Origin: Chamaea fasciata | Lineage: Eukaryota > Chordata > Aves > Passeriformes > Sylviidae | DNA length: 64,000 nt | NCBI GenBank assembly: GCA_029207755.1 | Contig: JARCOQ010000002.1 | Coordinates: forward strand, 90,371,087-90,435,086 | Direction of reading: 5' to 3' | Shown: positions 24,426-38,000 of the stretch, piece by piece | How positions within the stretch are numbered: position 1 is the stretch's first letter | Layout of the letters: every line of letters starts with the position of its first letter | Notes under the pieces: model-generated | Database searches by the model: none | Told to the model about the DNA's origin: nothing | What the model saw: the letters and a program-made list of their open reading frames with translations, nothing else | Position numbers and translations under genes: made by a program

Positions 24426-27400
24426 ATAAATCCATTATACTAAGCAGCTTTTTAAAACTTCACACAGCAACAAAATTAATCTATTTTGAAACTGCTTTGG
24501 CAATTTTCAGCTTGGATGCTACATCATCAGAAAAGATCCCTGCATGATATCCAAACTTAAATTCAAGCAAGTACAACCAATCAAAAATCATGGTCAGGAA
24601 ACAACAATAAAAAACCCCAAATGAAACTTCCATCCATGAAGAAATATACTCTTTCCACTGCAAACAAACATGCTGGTAAATACAAATAGTTGCTGGAGCA
24701 CTTAAAAGAAAAGAATGCTGTTCAGTCAAAAGGCTGAACCCTGTACTACCTTTCAAAAAGATAATGCCTGGAAAAAAACATAAGGAAAGCTGCTGAGAAA
24801 TTACATCTTAAAAGTACACTTAGCACTGTAAGACAAAAATAAAGATCAAAGGTTTGAAGATTACACATCCTTCACACCAGGTGTCTAAGAAGTAAAGCAA
24901 AAGGTAAAAGAACATGCCAGACATTTTTAAGTTAAGTTAAGAGTGACACCCTATCAAGGATGGTACTTTTCTGGCCTCATGACTACTCTTAGGGGCTTTC
25001 CCCAAAGCCGTGACAGAAGCCTGGCCACTGAATGCAGTTATCACACATCTGTTTCAATTTCTAATTTAAAAATTACATCTTTCTGGTGTTCTGTGAACTG
25101 AATTTTAATCAGTTCATACTTTTTGTTTACATGTCCTTTCTAAACAAGCTCCACCACAAGTCTTTAACCACAGGCCTCTCCTCGGCTGCGCTGAATGGTT
25201 TACCAAGGTTTCTTGTTACAGAGAGACACAAAAACTGAACTTTTTTCAGGATTAATTTAATCACACAGGAGTTAGTAAGTAAGCAAGCACTTTATCCTGC
25301 AGTATTCAGTGACAGTTCCCTCTGTCCACAGCTGCAAAGCCAACAAAGAAATGGATATGACCTTTCTAACTTCACAAACAGCAGCAGTGCCTACACAGAG
25401 ACCCTGCTATTCAGACTGCACTGGTGAGAGGAAAAGAGGACTTCTGGCTTGGGGCCCAAGGTTTCTGTAGTGGTGTTCAAAATGCAGAGGTGGGAGACTC
25501 CAGCCTGATGACAGCTGAAAACTGTAATTAAAGGTGGAAACCAAATGACTGCTGAGCTTGGGTAGAAGGCAGGACTAAAATTTGGAAAAGTCAAGAGGAT
25601 GAGATGTATTTTTATACCAGCAGTGGGATTAAAGGAGCAAATGAAGTAGGAAAAAAGATGCATGTGGAGTTCAGTGGCAGCAGAAAGGAGAACTCATCAG
25701 TGAACAATTCCAACAGAAACACATTATGAAAGCAGCAGAGGAATTAAAATCAGGAAAAGAAAAACAGGTTTACTATGTATTCTGAAACATAAATGTTAGC
25801 AAGAATATTAATTCAGTAAGCGAGGAAAACTAACAGAGACCATTACAACCAATGAAATGTTGTGCCACAATCACAAATATATTTATAGCCAAAGTATAAA
25901 ATAAAACTTCGTCAGCAATAGGAAACCCTTTTTATGACTCTTGAAGTACACAGAATACTTTTTTTTTTCCAGATGAACAAGATACTCAGGAAGAAGAAAA
26001 ACTTTCAGGTCAAAAGTTGTGGGAGAACCGGTTCCAAAGAAAATATCATATGCTCCTGTAACACTGATGAACACAGATAAAGGCTACAAAACTATTTATT
26101 ACAGAGGAAGGAAAGGAAAATTTGCAAAAGTCATCATTTCCAAAAATCCATAAAGAGCAACAGGACAGAGAGCCAGGATGAGAGATCTGCTTTTGATCTG
26201 AGGCAAAATTAAGAGCTAAAAAAATATTCATTCCATCACATCTCTTAAATAATCAGTTGGGGTGGGTTTGGACAAGTTAGTTATGATATTTCAGTACTGA
26301 AGGATTACTCATAGCTTCAAATGGAATAAAAAAAAATTGGTTATGAGATCATATCATTACTTGTCATCTTAGATTGGCAAATCTAAGCAAAATTCTTCAG
26401 GGTGGGCCATCAACCTGAAGTCCTTCTTACACTGTATAAATCTGACCGACACTGTTGTGAGATTACACTTGAAAATGGTAAAATCTACATAACTTATAGG
26501 ATAAAAATGCCACTGTCTTCTTACTTATCAAGGCAGTTTTGATTTTGACTCACGATTTGGAATTTTTGTGGCCTAGGCGTGCACACTGCAGCAAGCTGTC
26601 TGAGGCTGTGCAACCCACAAAGCCCCACACATGGGAAAAGTGTGAAAAAAATGCAAGCAAATGCACTGAGCAATCTTCAAAGGTCACCATTCCCCCCACT
26701 TAAATATTTCCAAAACTCCATCTCGATTTCTCCCATTGACAATTCTTTCACCCTCCTGGGCTTCAACAAACTCCACAGTTTCCTCAAGACAAGAAGACAC
26801 TTAATACCAACAAAATACAAGACCATTTCCCACTCATCAAAAAGGAAAGAAGCAGAAAACAGACCGACCTCTTCTGGAGAGACAACCAGGAGAATTGCTT
26901 TAGGTTCTCAACAGAAATTCACTTCCTTTAAAGAAAGAAAGTCTCACTACAATAAGAGAATAAAATACCTTACCCCTTGTGCTTAGCAGCACGATATTCT
27001 TGGTTAAATTTAGTCAGTGGAAAAGAGGTAAAGCTCACAGAAGTTGGTTTTTGTGGAAAGACATTACATAAATCACATCCGACCTTTTTTATTTTGGAGA
27101 TGCAGGACTTTAAAGAAACTACTAACATATTACGTTAAAAGGTAGAGATTCCTTTCATGAGCCACTTCTATAAAAGAAGTTAAATAATCCAAGCCAGCTA
27201 AGAGCTGTTGTAACATCCATAAACAACTGCAACACAGCAGCTGTAACCGCGTCCTGTTTCCAGTCTCTGGGATCCAAACAGGAAGCCCATGCCCTTACCT
27301 GATTGAAAAAGCAGCCAGTCCCTGCGATTTTAATCAACCTAAAGCAACAGACATTCTCCTTCTTTTCCAGTTTCCTGGGATGCTTCCTGGCCCATTCAGG

Positions 27401-30400
27401 AAAGCAGTGTGGAGGACAAGCTTTTTAACAGCAGCATTACCTTCATTTTCCACATCACAGCCTGCCACCTGCCCTGTTACTGCATTTACTTTTGGCCCAG
27501 GTGTGACAGCGCGGGCTGGCCTGTGGCGTGAAACAACAAAACCCCGCCTCTGCCAAGGGTGGTTTGAGTGTCAGCCTCTCATCAGGCTGGATTTTTCAGC
27601 ACACCTTAAAAACCTTCACACTATTTTCAGATGAGCAACAACAGAAAGAGATGCACCAGCCACGTAAGAGATGTGATTATGCAAACTTATATAAACTTGG
27701 CAGCCAACCACGTCAACTTCCCAACCACCGCCAATTAGGCTGTCACAATTAACAGAAGGCAATGCTTCTGGGGTCCCCTGCATCTGCAGTTCTGGGAAAA
27801 TGCTTCAGCCCCAAGAGGCTTTTGAAACAGTTTTGTGTTTCTTCTCTTTTCCATAAGGAGAATGAAGATGTAAAGAAAGGTGAAATGAAGGCCAAAGAGC
27901 AAATTCCACCTGTTCTGACACATGCAGCAGCTGAACTAATACCCATGAATCTCACAAGACTAAGACACAACAGAGACACAACACCCAGCCATTCTTTCTT
28001 CTCTTCCTCTTGTTGACTCTGCAAAAAATGCATTTATTTTCCACCAGCCTTACCAAGTGCATACCTGATTAGTTCAACATAATTTGAACTGAACTCTCAC
28101 CCTGTATATGCACTAAGCGAAAAAGCACAAGCCAAGTGGATCAAAAGTGAGGGCACTCTTTGTAGTTCCCTGCACTACAGTGGCAGTAAATGAGGCCTCT
28201 TCAGTTCAGGTCGTATCCTACAGCCCATTTTTCACATATTTAACAGTGTCTTTTTAACATGACATATTTTATGTCCATTGCCAAAAGCCTCCATCTCTCC
28301 ATGCGCAAACACAGCACATCCTGCAACTGCTGCTGTTTGCAGCCCCACACTACAGCAGTTCAGCCAATGCTGAACACTCACAGACACCTTTCCAGGACAC
28401 CAAATGCTCAATACCAAGGATGACAAATGCAGATACCAACCCAGTTCAAAGGATCAACAAAGAACCAAATAGACTCCTCAGACAAACAGAACAACAGCAA
28501 AGTAATGTTGAGAGTATTAAAACTAGTCCCACTTCCCAACAAGGATTTACTTGCTGAACTATATTTTTGAGGGAAGTTTCAGGGCAAGAAATTGAAATTT
28601 TCTTTAAGAAATATCTTGTACACACTTCTTCAAGGCATTTAGGGGAGTAAGCTATAAGGGGCCCTGAAATATTCTATTTTTTCCCCATTCTGAGTCTCTG
28701 GAAATCAGTTCTAAGGATTCTTTCTTCAATGGAATTTCTTCTCCTATGCTATGAACAAATTTGAAATGGCTTACATATAACACATATTCAAGTTCCTGCT
28801 GTTACTTGCATGTAATTCCTTAGGGCACAAAAAAACCAATGCACATCTTATTTTTAATAACCCTATTTTATTAACTAATGAAGAAAACAGCAGCTCAGCT
28901 TCAAAAAGGTAACAGCATGTAAGTATTTTAGTTTCCACAAACCAACAACAAAAAGCCTTGACTTCACTGAGCTTATTTAATGTTTTCTTCTTCAAGCAAG
29001 CAGAAAGAAGCTTCCCCTTGTACCTGAAAGAAGCCTCTTTCATTTTACATTGTACCTGTACAATGAAAGAAGCTCTCAGTGTACCTCTCATTCATGCCAC
29101 ATTGGGCAGCTCTGTTATGAGCTTGCCAAAAGCACTTGCATCAGCCTGGTACCTCCTGGCAGCTGAGTGGTATTCAGCTTCAGCCAGCCCTGCTGGGGTG
29201 AATTCACAGGCATTTAATGTTTACAGGTGCAGCCACCAGCAGTTGGCTGATAAAGGGCTTGTGCAAATACCCCTCTTGCAAGGAGGTCTTTAGATCAAGC
29301 TCCGTGCTATGAACCAGCAACCCAAGTTTCTCCTGAAGCCTGAACACTGAGAAATAGACCTAATGCAAGCCTGTTCCCATCTGTGGCAGCAGTTCCACTG
29401 AAGTTATTGCCTCCCATGCAACAGCAGAGATTGGCAGCTTATCAGTATATTTTTGGTGTACTTCAAAATTTGGCACACTGCAACCCAAAGCCTACTTTGT
29501 CACGTTTTCTCTGGTTTTATATTATTATTTTATACCACAGAGCTTCCCCTCACTTGCTTAACTGCCTGCACTGTGCTCTAAAACATGTCTTCTCTCCCAG
29601 AAGCACTGATGCCTTTTGCAGGTTACAAGAGCAACCTCTGTTTTTTCCTTTCTAAAACAAACATGGTCACATAGAGGAAATTGTTTTAAAAAATTTAAAC
29701 TATTCAAGAGTGAACAAGCCCATTGTTTGCAGAGGAGACTTCAGGGCAGCAGCACGCTACCGTGACTATGCTACAGAGCATCCACAAAAATCCTGTGGAC
29801 CACAAGGGTTCGAGGCTGGCATGTCCTGGGACAAAGAGAGGGGACAGAGCATTGTCATTGTTTCAATGTAAACAATAATAATAATAGGGTTTTGTAACTG
29901 AGAGAAGGAAGCAAACTAATGTGGAAAACAGTTGTTATTATGCTGTTTATGACTCCTTGTTCCCAGAAAAATATTCTGGGTTACTTTGTAATGCTGAAGG
30001 TGATAAACTGAGGTGACCTGAAGCTGGGCAAATGGCTGAAACCCCATCTGATAAGATGGGCTTAGGAATACCTTTTCTCTTTTTTACGCTGGAAGCATGC
30101 CAGAGTGGAAAACACTGGGTGGAGGATCCATAGCTCTTGTGACTGTAAGACTCTTATCTTCAAACCCTCAGACGAATTCCAGTTATTTAGGGATTAAACA
30201 CTGCCAAATGGTGGCTTAGGCACCTTCAGGGAGTAAGCTTTACCTGAGGCCAAGCACATGATCCCCGAAACAGCCTCCTGACACCTCAAAACCTAAAGTC
30301 CTTCTTTTGGCAAAGAAACAGGCTTTATTGGGAGCCACTAAGACAGTTCTTATGTTTTTAGGCTTTAATATTAAAGGTAGATACCAGAAAACCTCCTTGA

Positions 30401-31375
30401 ATGCTTTCAGTGAATGTAGCAGCAGAGGTTGGTTTTGTGCTGAACTGGAGGTGCACATCACTCATAGCTGGGTGCTAACTAGCTTAGAACAGCCCAAAAA
30501 ACTTGGAATCCTGAATTTTTTTCCAAAAGAATTGAGCCCTAAAATAATTCTCTAAAGGCAAATGACAACATCTGCAAAAAATATTATTACAATTTACCTT
30601 GCAGACAAAGAACATAATTTTCAATAGCTGGAAGTCAGAAAAAAAAAATCAGAGAAAGCACCAAGGTCAAATGTTATCAACCAAAAGGGGAAAAGTTTAC
30701 ACTGAAAGTAGTAGACACCACCTGTACATGCACCTGATGTCCTTAAACAGTCTTTGATAGCCATCATGGCAGATGACACAAATCATTACCTGCACCCCAC
30801 ATGCCCATCAAGTTAAAATATCTGAAGACACTACTAGAGATTTGGATGGTAGAAGCTAGAGAGCTTGAAAGAAGACTTGAAGGTTGAAGGAGAGCTGTGA
30901 TCTCTTCAGAAGGACGTTTCAAGTTTCTGTTTCAAAAATGCAGCTATAACAAACATTATCTAACAAAAGTACTGGAAAGTTTCTCTAAAGTAAAAGGATA
31001 GAGGCAACATCTTGAATTCTTCATTTCACATACTACCTCTCATTAAAAACAACTGATTTATTGATCCCTATCCACTTTCTCATATACACCTTTGGAATCC
31101 ACCAAAGATGGTAAGAATTATGTAAGTGTTTGGCTAAAGCAGAGAAGATAATTTTTTAATCATGATGTCTTAGGAATTAGAGACTGTTCTGCTCCACAGA
31201 CTCACTGCATGAAACAAGTTTCTTGTGTTTAATGCAAGAAGATGAAAACAAAGGCAATATATATTGCATCTTTCCTTCAAACAAAAGCTTGAAAAGCAAG
31301 TAACTCCTTCCCCAAAATCCAAAAGACACAGATAAATGAGTTCTTCCATTAGGTCTCTGCCACAGAAAAATATAC

Positions 31376-31394
31376 ACTGATATATGATATCAGT
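31376..31394. repeat. Short inverted repeat ACTGATAT / ATATCAGT
   Basis: Perfect 8-base arms with a 3-base ATG spacer. No function is apparent. Confidence 0.6.
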
Positions 31395-34300
31395 ACTTCT
31401 CACATACTGCTCACATACTTCTAAAGTTACCTTTCAGAGAAATAAATCAAGAGAGGGGAATAATTCAGAGAACTACTCATCACTAACACAACTAAGCAAC
31501 TATGTTAAGCTTGTCTGTCTGAAACGCCTAAAGGTTCTCAGAATATAGCCCTGTCCAGATTTAGATTACTGTAGGTAATTCACACATCACAAGAGCTGTT
31601 GAAATCCACGACAACTCTAAGATAAATTTTCATGAGAACCGTACTGGACACAATGTTTAAAAGTGTACTCTTGACTAACTGCTCACACCTGAAATTACAG
31701 CTTCACTCCCTCCCAACTGCTCCACCAACTGCTGTGGTTTGTTAAGTGGACAAAATTCCTTACTAAAAGACGTTTCCACTGAGCCCTTCAGGATCTTCAT
31801 CTACCTTGGTCTCTGGACTCACTTTTTTGTGACCTCTATTTATAAAAGCTCTGGAGTTGACTAGAAACTCTGAAGTTACAAAGATGGGTAAGACTGATAA
31901 TAAATAGATGAGGCTGAGATTCACTGCATGCTGTCAACAGTGTAGGCGGAAAAATCTCATACTTTTTCACCTGGTAGGTAAGAAGGGAGAAGAAGCACTC
32001 TCTACAGAAAATTCCCAGGTCCTCCAGTTAGTTCTTTGGCCTCATTCCAAAAGGAAAGAATGAACTTACTCAACAGCCTGATCCCTCACCCTGAATTGTG
32101 TGCAAGTTCTGTGACAAACTCACAGTCAATGACACCAAAGACAGCTGACAGATACTAATGAAGAGTAAGTACATGTGAAAACCAGAGTTGTCAGCAGCCC
32201 TTGGCCATTATTTTCAGAAAAAAAAAACCCCACCAGCCAGCAAGACCGCAGAAGGTTTCATGCCATATTCGAGTCCAAGTGCAAGAAACAAACTGAGATG
32301 TTGGATAAACTGCTGACTAAAAAAAAATTTTTTTGGGGATGTTTTTTAGATCACTGAGCAAGAAATGAAATACACAGAAGTTGCACTGATCTCCGCTTCC
32401 TGCTTTGGAAGAAGATGTAATGGCTCCAAAATAAGATAAAACAAATAAGTAAATGCAAGAGCCAGCTTTAGTCAGGAAGTGCTGGAAATCATACAATAAA
32501 CTTTGATCCTTTTGGCTTAGGTTGCCTCAGCACGAGGCTGTGTGTGTTCAACCTTTTCAGGTAGGCTTAACCTCTGAGGTTAATTTGAAGATCATGTGGG
32601 ATTTTATTAAATGCTGTAAGCATACACAGTAAGAGGAAGTAGTGCAAACCATCCTATTAAGCACGACTTCAGCAGAACTAATTCAGATTGCAACAGCACA
32701 AGAGATTGGCAACTTCTTGGAAGAACAATGACCAAGATAAAGGAGTAAATAAAGCTACATCCTGGCTTCAAGACTGGCTCTGCCCAGAGAGTAAATATCT
32801 ACTTGTTGACAATTCTCCATGTGGAAAAGCAAAAGTATAAGAAAAGTAAGTAATTTTTACTCTAAATTATTGAAGCTAAGTCTCTGAGATTATTGATCAG
32901 AGCTACTCTAAGTTCTTTTTTTCACTATTGCATTTTTTTTTCACATATTTTTCAGTGGTCATGAAAGTAGGAAAAATACAAATTCCTACTAGCTCACTGC
33001 CTATTATGGTATAATGTCATAGATAGCTACTCCCACTAATTAAATGGGCTTTTCAAATAGCACTAACGGTTAGGAAGACATTTTCCCCCATTTCAAGAGT
33101 CAAAGGTACTGTCAGATTTCATTTTCTGAGGATTCATTTTACATGTACTGAAGTAACGGAACTATTTTTCACATTTTCTTCCTCCATTCACACCTGCAAC
33201 CCTTAATGTCTGTCACACAACAATCACCCTTGCAACAGGTCTATTCCTTGTAAGAAAACTCAAAGACAGCTTAAATCTTAGCAAACAGGGAAAAAGAGAA
33301 GCTGAAGAGGTCCAAGGGAGCAGGCTCATGGAGTATGTTCAGCATGGACCTATGGAAGAAGAGCCTAGAGGCACAGCCTTTTATTGCCCCCAGTTCTGTG
33401 TGTGTCTCTTGCTCATTACAGAGGCTCATAAAAGCCTTTGTTTTCTTGGAAGAATCATCATCCAGGAGCCTAAAAGTGCTGGTCTGTATAGCAGTATCCC
33501 AATACATATTCCTTCCTTATTATGCACTCAGCTAGAGAAGAAACATTCTTTCCTCTGAATTAAGGCACCAAACATTTGGAAATAGTAACTTTTTTAACAG
33601 CCCAATTCAGAATGTTCTAACTTTACACAAATCACCTTTTTAACAAAAAAAAAATAGGAAGGACATAATAAGCAATTTCAGGAATCTTGAGTGGGACCAA
33701 TCTCCCAGATCTGCTGATAATGTCATGCTTTTTAGATATTTCTACTTTCTATCACAGCGTGCATCTTAATGTATTGTAAAATACACTTCTCAAAGCATGC
33801 ATTTCCTTAACTTTTACTTTGTAACACAAAGATAAAGATTTTAAAATTTTTAAAAAAAAGGCAAAAAAAGCATTTAAAAAAAAAGGAAGCTAAGGCCCCG
33901 CAGATTTATAGGACAGCAATACGGACACTTAAGTGAAGGAAGGAAAATATTTGCTAATGTTGTTGAATTGGCATTTGAATAGTAATAACCTCTTTATCAG
34001 AAAACACATACTGAACATATCCCTATTAAATTGTATGATGATGCTCTGAAAATGATTTCAGGGAAGAAACAGCTCACTTTTGATGGACATCCTGTTTGGG
34101 ACATTTTCTGTCTTCACAAGGATGTCAGCTGTAACTGGTTTTGCTGATGCACTCACTAATTAACTTGCCTGAGCCAAATAAATCAATTACGTACATCACA
34201 GTTATTAAATGGTAATAAGTTTTAGGAATGCTGTCTGAAAAAAAAGTCTATAAAAACCTTATATGAAAATTCAAATCTTAAAATACCTGATGTTTTACTT

Positions 34301-35000
34301 CCTTTGGAAAAAGGGTTTTGAAGTACAACCCAAATACTCCCATTTACCACTCAGACTCTCGAATGGTGTGTTTTCTATGAATAGTGTATATTTTCAAGAA
34401 TCAATGAGCTAGCAAAGTTTCTTTTAAGACTCTTGAAATACATGGGGTATTTTGGCCCATATAAAACACGTTTAAAATACTCCCAAGAGCACAGCCCCAA
34501 GCCACACACCTTACACACCCTGACTTAGCAGACTACACAGGTCTGTTTACATTTACAAGATCTAGGAGTTATAAGTTAAGCCAACTCACCCTGTGCGACA
34601 AAGTCCAGCCACGAACACCATTCTGAGAAAAAATAATAACTCTTCATTTCTGCTACTGAAATACCTCTCTGATCCATCACCAGAGAAAAAAAGAGGTCCA
34701 CTTTTCCCTTCCCCTGCTCAGAACAAACTGCCTCGAGAAGGTTGAGTTTTTGTATTACCTGAACTTTGTTCCATAAGTACAACAGGTGGCACAAGATGAC
34801 TTTACAAATATATTTTCCCCCACTCATGCTATTGTTCTTGCAATTACCTTTTTAATTATAGTGTTCTCCCCTCGTGACCCCGCCCTGAATATTTACAGAC
34901 TGCTGATACACCCCAGTGTCTGATACAGTATATATAAGCATAAGCCCTTAGCATATTTTTGTGTTCATGCTAGGCTTTAACAAGGCAAAGCAAAACTGTT

Positions 35001-38000
35001 TTCCATGCAGATATTCACAATGCTATCTGGAACCAGTCATACTGAATTGCTCACTCACAGGTACAGTTTATCACCTCTGATATGGATTCACACCTAAGTC
35101 TTTTCTCAACCTTTCTGATCAAAAAGGTGTAAGAGCATTTCAAGCAGGACAGGTCAAACAAAGTCTCAAGCACGGAAACACAAAATCTCAAATGAATCCC
35201 TTTTAAACACCTTTATGCAGCCAGCAAACAAAGCCATGAATGCAGCAAACAGTAAACACAGCCTCACACACCTGGACCTATCTAGTGTGGCGACTAACAG
35301 TAATGAAGTTGTTGTGGCAGACTTTACCACTGACCAGAAATGTCAGTGCTTGCACAGGCTCTAGGCAGGCTTTGGCCACACCAAAGCCTTCAGGTACTTA
35401 AATATTTCTGCTATTTTTGTGTGTTCAATCTGACATTTCCACATCCACACATTTTGATAGGCTGCCTGTAAGCTAACTCCCTCTTCTCTTACAAGAATGT
35501 TCAATATCCAACAGTAATACTCATACAGCTTCAGGAAAAGATGTACCACATCTGAATCCCCTTAGCTGACACAGATGATGCAGAAGTGCTCTTCCTCTAG
35601 ACACTTTTTCACTCTTTGTGGTGGATTATTGGATTATTCAGGTTATGGATTAACCAAACTCTGTCTGACTGACTGCAAAAATCTATTAGTATGAGACACC
35701 CACACTACAGTCCTGCACATTGTACCTTTTCACAGAACTTCTTTGGATTGGAAGGACCCTGTGACACAGTCTCCTCAGCCACCCATTCATCACACTCCTA
35801 GAACTACAAGTGAAAGCAAACTGCCCTAAAGCTTCAGTCATCTTTGTCAGAAAACCAACCTGAATCCAAAGTGAAAAGATGCAGACTACAGGATGCCTCC
35901 AAAGATACTCCCCATCCATACCAGACGCAGCACAGACTGAAGACAGATGTCTCTGGCATCTCCACTTGCCAGACTTGTTCTACAGCTCAGTTCACGCTGA
36001 CCTACTGTTCCCATTTGCTTAGAGTAAGCGAGAAGAGGGAGACTCTCAAAGCATGGTCTGGGAGCCCTGTGCTGGGATGCCCATCACAAAAGGCACATCA
36101 GCACCTTGGAAAATCTCACCTGCTGAAGGGAGACAGGTGTCCCCAGAGAAGACTGCTCAGAGCCACAGCTTTCCAGGGCTGAAATCCTCCAAAAACCCAC
36201 CACTGCTGTCCCGCCTGCTAGCAGTCAGAGGTGAAGAAGCACACAGAAGATACAGAGTCAGGGATGGATTCAGAAAACGTGATGCTGTCTCACAGCACTC
36301 ACCGTACCAGCCTGGGCCCTGCCTGTCCAGGCAGGAGGGGCCACATGGCACCTGGTACCAAACATCTGCATCCCAAAGAGCACGTGTTGCCAGAGCCAGG
36401 GCTCAACCAGGATGATCAGATAAAGGCAACACAGCCTGCCCTGAGTTAAAGACACCTGCAGAGAACAGTGCAATGAAGATTAGGCCAAGGAGGACAGATC
36501 CAACTGTCAACAAGCTGTAAGTAAATAAAGTCTGCTTCATTAAAATGAAAATAAAACAGAAATGGATTTGATGAAGTATGATGACTCTGGAAGCCAGCCC
36601 AGCTTCCCTTATTAAGGTAAATAAGGTAATGCAAAATCAATATATGAACTAGGACATTTATTGTTCAGTTAAAGGTTTCTATATACTGTATTAAATATTT
36701 TAACATGCAGGGAAAGGATGAAGTGACAGCAAAGCAAACATGCTCTCAGCAATTTCCAGAGATGCTAATGAAGAGGGAACAAAGCTTTGTGAGACTTGGG
36801 ACAACAGGACAGAGCGGCTCAACTTCGTCACAAGGAGAAGAGAGGTGCATACATCATGGGATTCATAGAATCACATGCACATTTACTGTGGAAATACATT
36901 CTGCCAAAATTGTGATTTCACCTAGCATAGCTACAGGACAGGAACATTCCCAGGCTGGAATACCTCTCCCTTTCCACAATCTAAAACTGATCCACCTTCT
37001 GTGTAACATTTGTCTGCAAGTGCCACTGAAAGCTGAGGTTGCTACCAGGAAGGTGGGAAAACTCCTATCAGTCCAAAGGGCCACAAACGTTTTGACCAAA
37101 ACAATGGAGTAATTCTTACTGGATATACAAGTTTAACATTAAAAGCCTGTAATTGCTTTCCTACTGTCAACATAAAATTGGTAACAGGAAGGAAAGGAAA
37201 CAGAATTTTTGCATGCTTGAAGACTTCAAACAGAAAAGGCTGCCATATGATCAAAAAGAGTTTTGGAATAATAATAAAGATGGGTGGGAGACAGAAAAGA
37301 CAGTTTCCTACAGAAACATACTATTTTCTGACTATACACACACACCTCTAAATAGTGAAAGGAAGATGTAAGTAAGACATGATTGCATAGCATTACAAGA
37401 TTTATATTAAGGATCGTGGCCTAAAGGAAATTAGGCAAAAATTAGGAATTATTAGGAATTATCTGTTAGAATGCATTCAATACATTAAATTTGTGCTTTT
37501 CTCCTAGCAGGCAATGCTTTTCCTATACTTTGGATTAGCTCCAATCCATTAAGGAAAGGCCAGCAGGTGTTTGAAACTCATAAAAACATAAATATGATTA
37601 AGTACGTGGTGAAAGTAGTGGCTTTCATGGCTACAGTAAGTTCTTGACTGCAGTGTGAGTGCTACCAAGTGATAGTTGAACCCTACAGGAAAGTAAGCCT
37701 GAAATTTGAGTAGACCTTGTTTTGTTTTGCTTTACAAGATGGCATTCCATACGGTTAAAATGCTGTTAAAATTTTCCTGATTTTTCTTAATTGTTATGAA
37801 CAGCAATTTATATAAAACCTTTTTCTAGTCTCAGCTGACTAGAATTAATTGCTAGGTTTTGATAATTTACTAGTAAGCACTCCTAAAAGTACCAAATCTT
37901 GGCCTCACAAATGCCCAGTCAGGAACGGGGAAATCTTTACATTTCAGAAGTTATTAAAAAAAGTTTATTAAAATCCCTTATCATTTTAATTCCAAACATA

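Larger units (their letters stand above)
22891..35000 (-). other. Non-coding stretch, candidate exons only
   Basis: AT-rich DNA without recognisable genes or long repeats. Worth noting inside it: adjacent stem-loops at 23788-23839, a CA repeat running into a palindrome at 24391-24425, a 30-nt microexon candidate at 30598-30627, a palindrome at 31376-31394, an A-rich tract around 33842-33890, and a candidate first exon at 34590-34827 with a TATA-like motif at 34929-34936. A good isolated donor (ATCAG|GTAAGG, minus strand) lies near 27298 but has no supporting open frame. Confidence 0.6.

Noticed and set aside
27295..27340. Minus-strand ATCAG|GTAAGG donor-like site
   Set aside because: It is an excellent isolated donor, but the preceding frame has no ATG start, no acceptor was recognisable, and the phase does not fit the downstream exon (it ends on a complete CAG codon in the open frame).
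29795..29825. GGGTTCGAGGC, resembling a tRNA B box
   Set aside because: No A box at the right distance and no cloverleaf can be drawn.
35725..35800. Possible CR1 start (TTGGATTGGAAGGACC) on the minus strand
   Set aside because: Only about 20 bases resemble the consensus and the following blocks do not match in order.
36862..36885. TTCATAGAATCACATGC, similar to a CR1 tail in reverse
   Set aside because: A short match with no adjoining CR1 sequence.
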